DNA of 29,130 nucleotides. It comes from Gemmatimonadota bacterium. Lineage in GTDB: Bacteria; Gemmatimonadota; Gemmatimonadetes; Gemmatimonadales; GWC2-71-9. Below are positions 7,369 through 15,793 of the stretch, in pieces. A model generated the notes under the pieces. That model worked only from the letters and a program-made list of their open reading frames with translations. It had not been told where the DNA came from and searched no databases. The DNA is taken from NCBI GenBank assembly GCA_017889745.1, contig JAGGAG010000006.1:1-29130 (forward strand), written 5' to 3'. The position numbers were made by a program, and so were the translations under genes. The stretch's first letter is position 1; every line of letters begins with the position of its first letter.

Positions 7369-8333
7369 CAGGACTCGACGAACTCGCCCATCGCCGCGAA
7401 CTTCTCGCCGCGGCGGCGCACCAGCCGGTCGGGCTTCACCTTGCGCAGTTCCGTGAGGTGGCGGAGCAGCGAGGTGCGCAGCGCCTCGCCCGCAGCATCG
7501 GGATCCACGTGCGCGCCACCCACCGGCTCCGGGATCACCTCGTCGATCACCTTGAGCGTGAGCAGGTCTTCCGCCGTGAGCTTGAGCGCCTCCGCGGCGC
7601 GCTCGCGCTGGCTCGCATCCTTCCACAGGATGGCGGCGCAGCCCTCGGGCGTGATCACCGAGTACACCGAGTTCTCCAGCATCAGGATGCGGTCGGCCAC
7701 GCCCAGCGCCAGCGCACCGCCCGAACCTCCCTCGCCGATGACGGCACTGATGATCGGCGTCGGCAACACCGACATCTCGAGGATGTTGCGCGCCAGCGCC
7801 TCGGACTGCCCGCGCTCCTCGGCCTCGAGCCCCGGATACGCGCCCGGCGTGTCGATGAGCGTGATCACTGGCGCGTTGAAGCGCGCCGCCAGCTTCATGA
7901 GCCGGAGCGCTTTCCGGTAGCCTTCCGGGTGTGGCATGCCGAAGTTGCGCTTGATGTTCTCCTTGGTGTCGCGGCCCTTCTGGTGACCGATCACCATCAC
8001 CGACGTGCCGCCGAGGCGGGCCCAGCCGCCCACGATCGACGGGTCGTCCATGTACAGCCGGTCGCCATGCAGCTCGATCACGTCGGTGAAGATCGTGCTC
8101 AGGTAGTCGAGGGTATACGGACGCCGGGGATGCCGCGCCACCATGACGCGCTGGATCGGGGTCAGGCCCCGATAGATGTCCTCGCGCACCGTGTGCAGCT
8201 TGTCCTGCAGGAGCTTGAGCTCGGTGCTGACGTCGATCTGGCGGTCCTCGCCCAGCCGCTCGAGCTCGTCGATCTGGCGCTCGAGCTCCTGGAGGGGCTT
8301 CTCGAAGTCCAGCGTATACGCTGAGGGGGCCAT
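7368..8333 (-). CDS. accA: Acetyl-CoA carboxylase, carboxyltransferase subunit alpha
   Basis: The 321-residue protein matches AccA over its whole length (family about 315-320). It has the N-terminal helical region (DFEKPLQELERQIDEL), the ARHPRRPYTLDYL segment, HGDRLYMDDPSIVGG, IDTPGAYPGLEAEERGQSEAIA-like sequence (here ending SEALA), and GEGGSGGALALG. With AccD it moves the carboxyl group from biotin to acetyl-CoA to make malonyl-CoA, the committed step of fatty-acid synthesis. accD is not in the window. The ATG is 3 bp after the dnaE stop and no good Shine-Dalgarno is visible, so it probably depends on coupling to dnaE translation. dnaE-accA adjacency is known in other bacteria, including Escherichia coli. 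Confidence 0.96.
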   Translation of the reverse strand: MAPSAYTLDFEKPLQELERQIDELERLGEDRQIDVSTELKLLQDKLHTVREDIYRGLTPIQRVMVARHPRRPYTLDYLSTIFTDVIELHGDRLYMDDPSIVGGWARLGGTSVMVIGHQKGRDTKENIKRNFGMPHPEGYRKALRLMKLAARFNAPVITLIDTPGAYPGLEAEERGQSEALARNILEMSVLPTPIISAVIGEGGSGGALALGVADRILMLENSVYSVITPEGCAAILWKDASQRERAAEALKLTAEDLLTLKVIDEVIPEPVGGAHVDPDAAGEALRTSLLRHLTELRKVKPDRLVRRRGEKFAAMGEFVES

Positions 8334-8336
8334 GGT

Positions 8337-11300
8337 TCAGTTGTGCCTGGCGTAGTGGATGGCATCGGAACCGAGCAGCTCACGGAGGCCGCGCACGAGA
8401 TCTTCCTCGAGCGCCACCCGGAGGCTGCGCGACCGCAGTCGCACCGACTCCCCGTTGCCGTCGTTCCACTCAATATAGACCGGCGTCGGGCCGGGGTGGC
8501 TGGTGCAGAGCCGGGCGACGGCACGCACCGCGTCGGCCGGCGGCGCGCTCGGCAGGCGCCACCGCAGGCTCAGCGCCAGCGCCCCGGTCTGCCTGATCTC
8601 GGCCAGCGGACGCACCGACTCGACGATGAACGGCGCGCGGTCCTCGCCCCGGTCGCGGTCGCTGTAGCCGCCGGTGAGGAGCAGCGCCGCATCGGGCAGG
8701 ATGGCCTGGTTGAGCTTGGCCCACGCATCGGGGAAGACGATCGCCTCGGCGGTGCCATGGAAGTCCTCGAGCACGAGCCGGGCGTATTCCTTGCCCGTCT
8801 TCTTCGAGATCTGCCGCTTGAGCGCCGTCACCACGGCGCCGATCGTGACCGGGTGCTCGCTCCACTGGTGCAGCGTGGCGGTGGTCCGCGCGCCGAAGAG
8901 CGCGACCTCCTCCCGGTACCGCTCCAGCGGGTGCCCGGAAATGAAGAACCCGATCACTTCCTTCTCCCGGGCCAGCCGCTCGCTCTCGGTCCAGGGCGGG
9001 ACGTCCGGCAGTTCCACCGGGCGGTGCTCCACGGCCGGCATCTCGCCGAACAGTGACTCCTGCCCCGCGTCCCGGTCGGCCTGCTTGAGCTGCGCCTCCT
9101 GCAGCGTCGTCTCCAGCCCCTCCAGGAGCTGCTTGCGGTGCCCGCCGAGCGAGTCGCAGGCACCGGCCGCGATGAGCGACTCCACCACGCGCTTGTTGCA
9201 GAGCCGCAGGTCGATGCGCTCGACCAGGTCGGCCAGCGTCGCGTACCGTCCCTCGCGCCGCCCGGCGATGATCGACTCGATGGCGCCCTCGCCGACGTTG
9301 CGCACCGCGCCCAGGCCGAAGCGGATGCGCTTGTCGGCCACCACCGTGAACTTGAACCCCGACTCGTTCACGTCCGGGGGCAGGATCTCGCACCCCAGCT
9401 CGCGCGCCTCGTTGATGTACTGCACCACCTTGTCGGTATTGCCGATTTCCGACGAGAGCAGCGCCGCCATGAACTCCGACGGGTAGTGGGTCTTGAGCCA
9501 CGCCGTCTGGTACGACAGCACCGAGTACGCCACCGAGTGCGACTTGTTGAAGCCATAGCGGCCGAACGTCTCGATCTGCGCGGCCAGCTCGTCGGCCAGC
9601 TTCTTCGGGTGGCCCAGCGCCACCGTCCGCTCCACGAACCGCCCCAGTTCCTTCTTGATGAGCTCCGCGTCCTTCTTGCCCACCGCCTTCCGGAGCACGT
9701 CGGCTTCGGCGAGGGAGAAGCCGGCGAGGATGTTCGCGATGCGCATCACCTGTTCCTGGTAGGTGATGACGCCGTACGTGGGCGCCAGCAGCTCCTGGAG
9801 CGAGGGATGCGGGTAGGTGACCTTCTCCTGGCCGAGCTTCCGCCTGATGAATACCGTGTGCATCCCGGCATCGAGCGGGCCCGGGCGCAGCAGTGCGTTC
9901 GACGCCACCAGGTCGTCGAAGCGGTCGCACTTCATGGCGCGCAGCGTCTCGGTGGCGAGCGGCGACTCGAACTGGAAGACACCCGCGGTGCGCCCCTGCC
10001 GCAGCAGCGCGTACACCTCGGGATCGTCGAACGGGAGCGTGTCCATGTCGAGCTGGACGCCGTGCCGGTCGTGAATCATGTTCACGGCATCGTGGATCAC
10101 CGTGAGCGTCTTGAGGCCGAGCATGTCCATCTTGAGCATGCCGACCTTTTCCAGCGCGCCCATCTCGTACTGCGTGATGAGCGAGTCCTCGCCGTCCGTC
10201 GCGGCGCCCGCGCCCTTGGTGGGCGCCGTGCAGATCGGCACGTACTCCTGCAGCGGGCCCGGCGCGATCACCACGCCCGCCGCGTGCACCGACAGGTGGC
10301 GCGAGATCCCCTCGATCCGGGAGCTCAACTGCATGAGCCGCCCGAACTGCGGGTTCTCCTTCACCAGGTCGCGCAGCTCGTCCACCTTCTGCACCGCTTC
10401 GGGAATCGTCAGGCTGTACGCCGGCCCGGAAGGGATGAGCTTGGTGAGCTTGTCGGCCTCGCCCGGCGGGATCCGCAGCACCCGTGCGACGTCCTTCACG
10501 GCGGCACGCGCCTTCATCGTCCCGAAGGTGACGATCTGGCCCACGCTGGCCCGGCCGTACCGCTGCCGTACATACTCGATCACCTCGCCCCGGCGCTCGA
10601 AGCAGAAGTCCACGTCGATGTCGGGCATCGACACGCGCTCGGGGTTGAGGAACCGCTCGAAGAGCAGGTCGAACCTGAGCGGGCACACGTTCGTGATCTG
10701 CAGCGCGTAGGCCACGATCGAGCCCGCCGCCGAGCCGCGGCCGGGGCCCACCGGGATGCCGCGCTCGCGGGCCGCGCGGATGAAGTCGTGCACGATCAGG
10801 AAGTAGCCGTCGTATCCCGCCGTGGCGATCACGCCGAGCTCGTAGTCGAGCCGCTGCTGCACCACGTCGGGGAGCGGGCTGCCATACCGGGCAATCGCGC
10901 CTTCGGTAGCCAGGTGCTTGAGCAGCGCCGCGTCGCTGGCGAACTCGGCGGGGCGGGGAAAGCTCGGCAGGAAGTAGCGCTTCTCGAAGTCGAACTCGCA
11001 GCCGTCCGCCACCACCTGCGTGTTCGCCAGCGTCTCCGGATGCTCGGGGAAGAGTTGCCGCATCTCCGCTTCCGACTTGACGTAGCTCTCGTTCCCCTCG
11101 AAGCGGAACCGCTTCGGGTCGTCCAGGTCGGCGCCGGTGCCGATGGCAAGCAGCACGTCGTGCGCCTCGGCGTCCTCGCGCCGCAGGTAGTGGGCGTCGT
11201 TCGTGGCCACGACGCCGATGCCCAGTTCCTTCCCCAGCCGCAGCATCCCCTCCGCGACCAGTTTCTCCTCTGCGATCCCGTGCTGCTGGACCTCGAGCCA

Positions 11301-11816
11301 GAAGTTGCCCGGCCCGAACACCCGGGAGAACCACTCGGCGCTCCGCTTCGCTTCGTCGTAGCGGCCCTGCCGCAGCGCGATCGCGACCTCGCCCGACAGG
11401 CAGGCCGCGAGGCAGACGACGCCGTCGCTCATCTGCTCCAGCACTTCCTTGTCGATGCGCGGGCGGCGGTAGAAGCCCTCGGTATAGCCGATCGAGCTGA
11501 GGCGAATCAGGTTGCGATAGCCCGCGCGGTTCCTGGCCAGCAGCACCAGGTGACTGTAGATGCCGGGGGCGCCTGCCGGCTTCTCCCGCCCGGTGCGCGG
11601 GCCGTACGCGAGGTATGCCTCGAAGCCGAGGATCGGGCGGATCTTCTGCCTCCGGGCCTCCTCATAGAACGCCCAGGCCGCGTGCATGTTGCCGTGGTCG
11701 GTGACCGCGAGGCTATCCATGCCCAGCTTCTTCACATGGCCGACGAGGTCGGTGATGCGATTGGCGCCGTCGAGCAGCGAATATTCGCTGTGCGTGTGGA
11801 GGTGGATGAACGACAT
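8337..11816 (-). CDS. dnaE: DNA polymerase III subunit alpha
   Basis: The 1159-residue replicative polymerase has a PHP domain (FIHLHTHSEYSLLDG at the start, TDHGNMHAAW near 40, TNDAHYLRRED near 206) whose metal ligands look intact. The polymerase core follows, with GPGRGSAAGSIVAYAL (about 357-371) and catalytic aspartates in PDIDVDF (Asp399, 401, 403). The clamp-binding pentamer QESLF is at 919-923, and an OB domain lies near HPVTIGAVVTALKRQISKK. This is the DnaE1-type layout of a main replicase. The ATG at 11816 gives the canonical MSFIHLHTHSEY start; a much longer in-frame extension covers the hisIE gene and is not real. It starts 2 bp after hisIE and is followed 3 bp later by accA. Confidence 0.97.
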   Translation of the reverse strand: MSFIHLHTHSEYSLLDGANRITDLVGHVKKLGMDSLAVTDHGNMHAAWAFYEEARRQKIRPILGFEAYLAYGPRTGREKPAGAPGIYSHLVLLARNRAGYRNLIRLSSIGYTEGFYRRPRIDKEVLEQMSDGVVCLAACLSGEVAIALRQGRYDEAKRSAEWFSRVFGPGNFWLEVQQHGIAEEKLVAEGMLRLGKELGIGVVATNDAHYLRREDAEAHDVLLAIGTGADLDDPKRFRFEGNESYVKSEAEMRQLFPEHPETLANTQVVADGCEFDFEKRYFLPSFPRPAEFASDAALLKHLATEGAIARYGSPLPDVVQQRLDYELGVIATAGYDGYFLIVHDFIRAARERGIPVGPGRGSAAGSIVAYALQITNVCPLRFDLLFERFLNPERVSMPDIDVDFCFERRGEVIEYVRQRYGRASVGQIVTFGTMKARAAVKDVARVLRIPPGEADKLTKLIPSGPAYSLTIPEAVQKVDELRDLVKENPQFGRLMQLSSRIEGISRHLSVHAAGVVIAPGPLQEYVPICTAPTKGAGAATDGEDSLITQYEMGALEKVGMLKMDMLGLKTLTVIHDAVNMIHDRHGVQLDMDTLPFDDPEVYALLRQGRTAGVFQFESPLATETLRAMKCDRFDDLVASNALLRPGPLDAGMHTVFIRRKLGQEKVTYPHPSLQELLAPTYGVITYQEQVMRIANILAGFSLAEADVLRKAVGKKDAELIKKELGRFVERTVALGHPKKLADELAAQIETFGRYGFNKSHSVAYSVLSYQTAWLKTHYPSEFMAALLSSEIGNTDKVVQYINEARELGCEILPPDVNESGFKFTVVADKRIRFGLGAVRNVGEGAIESIIAGRREGRYATLADLVERIDLRLCNKRVVESLIAAGACDSLGGHRKQLLEGLETTLQEAQLKQADRDAGQESLFGEMPAVEHRPVELPDVPPWTESERLAREKEVIGFFISGHPLERYREEVALFGARTTATLHQWSEHPVTIGAVVTALKRQISKKTGKEYARLVLEDFHGTAEAIVFPDAWAKLNQAILPDAALLLTGGYSDRDRGEDRAPFIVESVRPLAEIRQTGALALSLRWRLPSAPPADAVRAVARLCTSHPGPTPVYIEWNDGNGESVRLRSRSLRVALEEDLVRGLRELLGSDAIHYARHN

Positions 11817-11818
11817 GG

Positions 11819-12457
11819 TCAGCGCGTGCGCTGGTCGAGTTCGCGCCACACCGCGTCGAGCGGCACGCCGCGGACCTGGAGCAGCACGAGGAGATGATAG
11901 AGCAGGTCGGCGGTCTCGGACGCCAGTCGGCCGGCGGTCTCGCTGTTGGCGGCGACGACCACCTCGATCGCCTCTTCGCCCACCTTCTGCGATACCTTGG
12001 GAACGCCGGCCTCGAGCAACTGCACGGTGTACGACCCCGCCGGCCGGTCCGCCGCCCGCTGGGAGACGGTAGCGGCGAGGCGCTGGAGGAGATGCCCGCC
12101 TTGGTCGGGGCCGGTGCCCTGGTTGCCGGGGCCGAGGCGCGTCACGAAGCAGGTGCGCGCGCCCGTGTGGCACGCGGGGCCTTCCTGGCGGACGCGATAG
12201 AGCACGGCATCGCCGTCGCAGTCGAGGCGCACCTCGGACACGGCCTGTGTGTGTCCGGAGGTTTCTCCCTTGCGCCAGAGCGCTTGCCGACTCCGGCTGA
12301 AGTAGTGGGCCGACCCGGTGGACACGGTGAGTTCGAGCGCTTCGCGGTTGGCGTACGCCACCATCAGCAGGTCCCCGGAGAGGACGTCCTGCGCCACGAC
12401 CGGCACGAGGCCATCCGGGTTGAAACGGACCGCCCCGAGCCCAGAATCAGCATTCAT
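11819..12457 (-). CDS. hisIE: Bifunctional phosphoribosyl-AMP cyclohydrolase / phosphoribosyl-ATP pyrophosphohydrolase
   Basis: The 212-residue fusion carries HisI first (about 1-115) and HisE second (about 120-212), catalysing the third and second steps of histidine biosynthesis. HisI motifs are AYANREAL, SRSRQALWRKGETSGHTQ and DCDGDAVLYRVRQEGPACHTG with the zinc-site Asp and Cys residues. HisE motifs are PAGSYTVQLLEAG and EEAIEVVVAA followed by ETADLLYHLLVLL. No other his gene is in the window. The ATG at 12457 is preferred over a GTG two codons upstream because a consensus-like promoter places the transcript start on that ATG, and there is no Shine-Dalgarno for either. It heads a run of five tightly packed genes. 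Confidence 0.95.
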   Translation of the reverse strand: MNADSGLGAVRFNPDGLVPVVAQDVLSGDLLMVAYANREALELTVSTGSAHYFSRSRQALWRKGETSGHTQAVSEVRLDCDGDAVLYRVRQEGPACHTGARTCFVTRLGPGNQGTGPDQGGHLLQRLAATVSQRAADRPAGSYTVQLLEAGVPKVSQKVGEEAIEVVVAANSETAGRLASETADLLYHLLVLLQVRGVPLDAVWRELDQRTR

Positions 12458-12464
12458 TGGCACA

Positions 12465-12493
12465 AAGCTACCGGACGGTCATTCCGTTGTCAA
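12465..12493 (-). promoter_or_regulatory. hisIE operon promoter, apparently leaderless
   Basis: On the minus strand TTGACA (12493-12488), a 17-nt spacer and TAGCTT (12470-12465) are followed after 7 nt by the hisIE ATG at 12457. With the next two bases the -10 reads TAGCTTTG, which fits the Bacteroidetes-type TAnnTTTG element. Normal spacing from -10 to the transcription start puts +1 on the ATG. Confidence 0.6.
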
Positions 12494-12515
12494 AGTAATT
12501 GTATATCAATAGCTT
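12487..12515 (+). promoter_or_regulatory. Divergent promoter of the aminopeptidase gene
   Basis: On the plus strand TTGTCA (12487-12492), a 17-nt spacer and TAGCTT (12510-12515) are followed after 6 nt by the ATG at 12522. The -35 box overlaps the -35 of the hisIE promoter almost completely (shared TTGTCAA), so the two promoters are mirror images that cannot both hold polymerase at once. Confidence 0.5.
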
Positions 12516-12521
12516 ACGCGC

Positions 12522-13619
12522 ATGGGTGAACCCACCAGCAAGCCGCGATGGAGGAGGCCGCTGATGATCTTTGCCGCGCTCGTGGCCCTGCTGGTCGGCG
12601 GGTTCTCGACGGCGTACCTGTCGAGCGGCGAGGTGCGGTACCTCTGGCGCGCCGGGTATGAGGAGACCCGCATCCTCCAATCGCGTCAACCGATCGAGAA
12701 GCTGGCCCGGGATTCCACGCTGCCGGTGGCGCGGCGCGATCAGTTGCGGCTCGTGCTGGATGCCCGAGCCTACGCTGCCCGGCTGGGTTTCGAGGCGGGG
12801 GACACCTACACCACCTTCGCCGATGTCGGCCGCGACACCCTGCTGCTGGTCCTCTCGGCGTCCCCCAGGAACTGCATCTGTCCACACACCTGGAAGTATC
12901 CCATCGTCGGCAAGGTGCCTTACAAGGGCTTCTTCAACCTCGAGCAGGCGCGCGCGACCGCCTCCGAGTTCGACGCGAGGGGCTTCGACACCTACCTGCG
13001 CCCCGCGGGCGCCTTCTCCACCCTTGGATGGTTCGAGGACCCGTTGCTGTCCACAGCGCTCACCCGCGATTCGGTCGAGCTCGCGGCGCTCGTGTTCCAC
13101 GAGATCGCGCACAACTCGCTCTACGTTAAGAGTGCGACCGAGTTCAACGAGAGCTTTGCCCAGCTCGCCGGATACCGCGCCGCCGAACAGTTCTTCAGGG
13201 AGCGCGGTGACAGCGTGAACGCGGCGTCGGCCGCCGCCCGGTGGCTCGACGAGATCGTACTGGGCAACTTCTACACGGAGCTGGTGGGCCGCCTCACGGC
13301 GTTCTATGGGACCAAACCCGATTCAGCGGCGCTCGATTCCGGCCGCGTGGCCATCGGCCTGTGGGCCCGCGATCAGCTGGAGGGTCCGGTGGCGGCACAG
13401 CTGCACAAGATGAAGGTGAGCAAGCGACCGGGCGGACCGGTGAACAACGCGCGCCTGGTCGGGGCGCTGATCTATCGCACGAAGCTGCAACTGTTCGAGG
13501 ACTGGTACGAGCGGTATGGAGCGAACATCGCCGAAAGCGTGAGGGCGCTGCGCGAGCTCGAGGCGGGTGCCGAGGGCAAGGGCGCATACGAGCGGCTGGA
13601 GAAGGCCCTCGCGCCGTAG
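12522..13619 (+). CDS. Putative aminopeptidase (PF10023-type zinc peptidase)
   Basis: The 365-residue protein has an N-terminal membrane segment (about 13-32) and a gluzincin-like site: HEIAH at 193-197 and a third ligand Glu210 in TEFNESFAQL. The wider pattern VFHEIAHNSLYVKSATEFNESFA and the TLGWFEDPLLSTAL segment before it match the family called predicted aminopeptidase (PF10023, formerly DUF2265), which is membrane-attached and usually about 350 residues. Physiological substrates are not known to me. The ATG at 12522 has no Shine-Dalgarno but follows a promoter by 6 nt, suggesting a leaderless message. Thirty-eight base pairs separate it from the Get3-like ATPase pair, so it may be the first gene of that operon. 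Confidence 0.87.
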   Translation: MGEPTSKPRWRRPLMIFAALVALLVGGFSTAYLSSGEVRYLWRAGYEETRILQSRQPIEKLARDSTLPVARRDQLRLVLDARAYAARLGFEAGDTYTTFADVGRDTLLLVLSASPRNCICPHTWKYPIVGKVPYKGFFNLEQARATASEFDARGFDTYLRPAGAFSTLGWFEDPLLSTALTRDSVELAALVFHEIAHNSLYVKSATEFNESFAQLAGYRAAEQFFRERGDSVNAASAAARWLDEIVLGNFYTELVGRLTAFYGTKPDSAALDSGRVAIGLWARDQLEGPVAAQLHKMKVSKRPGGPVNNARLVGALIYRTKLQLFEDWYERYGANIAESVRALRELEAGAEGKGAYERLEKALAP

Positions 13620-13657
13620 GCGCCGCCCCGTGGTCACTACTCCCGGATGATCGCGCA

Positions 13658-14593
13658 ATGACTCGCAGAGCGGGGCTCCCGGCCCGCGCAGGACTCCTCG
13701 ACCGCCTCTCCCATTGCCGTCTTGTGGCGGTGACCGGCAAGGGCGGCGTGGGCAAGACCACGATCGCCGCCGCCCTGGCGCGCGTGCTGGCGGCGCGGGG
13801 GCGCCGGGTGCTGCTGGTCGAGGTGGACCCGCGCGAAAACCTGCACCAGTTGCTCGATGTGCCGCCTTCCGGCGGCGCCGTGATCAGGGTGGACGCCCGG
13901 CTGTGGCTCGAGAACGTCCAGCCCGTGCGCGTGCTCGAGGACCTGGTGCGTCAGAAGGTCGCTGTCGCTGCACTGGCCCGGAAAATCGTGAGCACGTCGG
14001 TGTTCCGGCACTTTGCGGAGGGAGCGCCCGGCATGAAGGAGATGGCCGTCCTGGGCCACGCGATGCAGGTCGCCCGGGGGGAGGCGAAGCCCAGGGTGGA
14101 TGTGGTAGTGCTCGACGCGCCAGCCACCGGGCACGGGATGTCACTCCTCTGGGCTCCCCTGCTGGTGACGGAGGTGCTCGGCAAGGGTCCCCTGGGCCGG
14201 CTGGCTGGAGAGGTTGCCGACATGGTGCGGGATCCCGGGCAGGTCGCGGTCGTCATCGGGACCACCGCGGAGGAGATGCCGGTGCAGGAGGCGCTCGAAC
14301 TCATCGCCGGTCTCCGCGAGCGTCTGGGCCGTCCCCCCGAATTGATGGTGGTCAACGGCCTCTACCCGCCGTTCCCGAAGCACACGGGCCGTGTCGCTGC
14401 TGGTGCAAGGGCGGCGCTGGCCCTCTGGCGCCAGCGCCGGGAGGTCAACGAGCGCGAGTTGGAGCGGCTCGCGTCGGCGTGGCGTGGTCCCCGTGTGGAC
14501 CTTCCTCTGCTCGCGCTGGAGCGGGGACCTGCCCTCGTGACTGCGCTCGGAGACCGTCTGGTCAGTGCGCTCGAGCCGGCGGTGGCGCCATGA
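13658..14593 (+). CDS. ArsA/Get3-like ATPase, BagA-like partner
   Basis: The 311-residue P-loop ATPase has a deviant Walker A motif with the signature lysine, GKGGVGKTT at 27-35, and a switch motif VVVLDAPATGHG (Asp153). It resembles the first of the paired ArsA-like proteins of Actinobacteria (Rv3679, BagA, in Mycobacterium tuberculosis) in size, in the VTGKGGxGK(S/T)T-IAAALA opening and in the LLVEVxxR segment after it. Those proteins form a Get3-like pair; Get3 itself shuttles tail-anchored membrane proteins. No metal-binding cysteine triad of arsenite pumps is visible and no arsB lies nearby, so arsenic export is unlikely. The ATG at 13658 is chosen because the P-loop then lies 27 residues in; no clear Shine-Dalgarno is seen. 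The stop overlaps the next start (ATGA). Confidence 0.85.
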   Translation: MTRRAGLPARAGLLDRLSHCRLVAVTGKGGVGKTTIAAALARVLAARGRRVLLVEVDPRENLHQLLDVPPSGGAVIRVDARLWLENVQPVRVLEDLVRQKVAVAALARKIVSTSVFRHFAEGAPGMKEMAVLGHAMQVARGEAKPRVDVVVLDAPATGHGMSLLWAPLLVTEVLGKGPLGRLAGEVADMVRDPGQVAVVIGTTAEEMPVQEALELIAGLRERLGRPPELMVVNGLYPPFPKHTGRVAAGARAALALWRQRREVNERELERLASAWRGPRVDLPLLALERGPALVTALGDRLVSALEPAVAP

Positions 14594-15660
14594 GCCTCGG
14601 TGCTCTTGACCGTCCGCTCCTGATCGTGGTGGGGTCGGGCGGGGTGGGGAAGACCACGCTGGCCGCGGCGCTGGGCCTCACCTCGGCGGCCGAGGGCACC
14701 GACACGCTCGTGATGACATTCGACCCATCGCTGCGCCTGAAGGATGCGCTGGGGGTCGGTGAAGAGGCGCGCGACCGCGAGGTGGCGGTCGAGGTGGATA
14801 CACCGGGTCGCCTGGACGTGAGCCTGCTCGATGCGCGCCGCACATTCGACCAGCTGGTGCGACAGTACGCGCCGTCGGACGCCGCCGCGGAGCGCATCTT
14901 CCAGAACCGCTTTTACCAGCACCTGGCGGGCAACCTCGCCGGGATCCTGGAATACATGGCGGTCGAGCGCCTCTTCGAGGTCTCGCGCTCCGGCCGCTAC
15001 CAGCGGATCATCCTCGACACGCCCCCGACCCGCCAGGCGCTCGACTTTCTCGGCGCCCCCGACCGGATGGTGGAGTTTCTCCAGAGCGGGCCGGTTCGAG
15101 TGGCCCAGCGCCAGTGGTTCGACGCCAGCGGCCGGCTGGCGGTGAAGCCGCTCAAGATTCTCGGAAAGAGCCTCGAATCGTGGCTGGACCGGCTGGTGGG
15201 CCTCGACCTGCTGCGGGAGATGGCCGAATTTTTTCAGGCCTTTGGCCCGTTGTATGAGGGATTCCGGGACCGGGCGGGCGAAGTGGGAAAGCTGCTGCGG
15301 GCGCCGGGCACGCACTTCCTCCTGGTGGCCGGCCCGGGTGGGGAAAGGATCCCCGACGCACTCTTCTTTGCCAGGCGCCTGCGCGAAGGGGGACACCATC
15401 TCGGCCCGATAGTCGTCAATCAGATGCATCCCGAGCTGCCCGCTCAACTCTCGGCCGATGGTGATGTTGCCGAGGGCCTCAGGCTGCTGTCCTGGCTGGG
15501 CGACCGTGATCATCGAGGACTTGCCGAATTGCAGGCACTCCTGACCACGCGTGAAACCCTCGTTGGCCTTCCCCTCCTCCCCACTCCTCCCACCGACCTG
15601 GCCGCGCTGGACGCACTCGGCCGTCTCCTCCTCGAAACTCTGGCAGCCGCACGCAGTTAG
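14590..15660 (+). CDS. ArsA/Get3-like ATPase, BagB-like partner
   Basis: The 356-residue protein starts with VVGSGGVGKTTLAAALG (P-loop 15-23). Here the signature lysine of the ArsA/MinD class is replaced by Ser16, as the mycobacterial partner Rv3680 (BagB) also lacks it (GAGGVGKTT there, from memory). Other shared landmarks are MTFDPSLRLKDALG, DARRTFDQLVRQYAP, NRFYQHLAGNLAGILEYMA and DTPPTRQALDFL. The insert after residue 160 (VEFLQSGPVRVAQRQWF, MAEFFQAFGPLYEGF) is hydrophobic and amphipathic and could form the substrate groove. It overlaps the upstream ATPase gene by 4 bp, so equal synthesis of two unlike subunits is expected. An asymmetric heterodimer is the likely form, by analogy. Confidence 0.86.
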   Translation: MSLGALDRPLLIVVGSGGVGKTTLAAALGLTSAAEGTDTLVMTFDPSLRLKDALGVGEEARDREVAVEVDTPGRLDVSLLDARRTFDQLVRQYAPSDAAAERIFQNRFYQHLAGNLAGILEYMAVERLFEVSRSGRYQRIILDTPPTRQALDFLGAPDRMVEFLQSGPVRVAQRQWFDASGRLAVKPLKILGKSLESWLDRLVGLDLLREMAEFFQAFGPLYEGFRDRAGEVGKLLRAPGTHFLLVAGPGGERIPDALFFARRLREGGHHLGPIVVNQMHPELPAQLSADGDVAEGLRLLSWLGDRDHRGLAELQALLTTRETLVGLPLLPTPPTDLAALDALGRLLLETLAAARS

Positions 15661-15793
15661 ACGGTACCTGGAATGGCAACAAGAGTCTCACCCAGTGTTC
15701 AGGGAGGCTTCATGACTGGGGGGATACATTCATGCCGCAATGCGACAACACAGTCATTGACGCAGTGCGGTAATTGTGGGAGGCAGGTGGACA
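15661..15793 (+). other. Gap between the ATPase pair and phaR, with a possible leader ORF
   Basis: This 133-bp stretch has no terminator after the ATPase gene and no convincing promoter; TACATT at 15725-15730 is the best -10-like box but lacks a -35. AGGGAGG at 15701-15707 stands 4 nt before an ATG at 15712. It would start a reading frame that runs across the phaR start in another frame to 15924; its first 27 codons contain a CGNC motif. It may be a leader peptide or nothing. Confidence 0.3.

Noticed and set aside
9138..11897. 919-codon open frame on the plus strand opposite dnaE
   Set aside because: It is antisense to an unambiguous DnaE, has low-complexity Arg/His/Leu composition without any family motif, and is explained by high GC at third codon positions.
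13714..15660. 648-codon plus frame across both Get3-like ATPase genes
   Set aside because: The reported long frame begins out of phase in the first ATPase gene with Gly/Arg/Ala-rich nonsense sequence; only the part from 14590, which is the second ATPase, is real.
13658..15660. Arsenite efflux operon
   Set aside because: The ATPases resemble ArsA by fold, but there is no arsB, arsR, arsC or arsD and no metal-binding cysteine triad.
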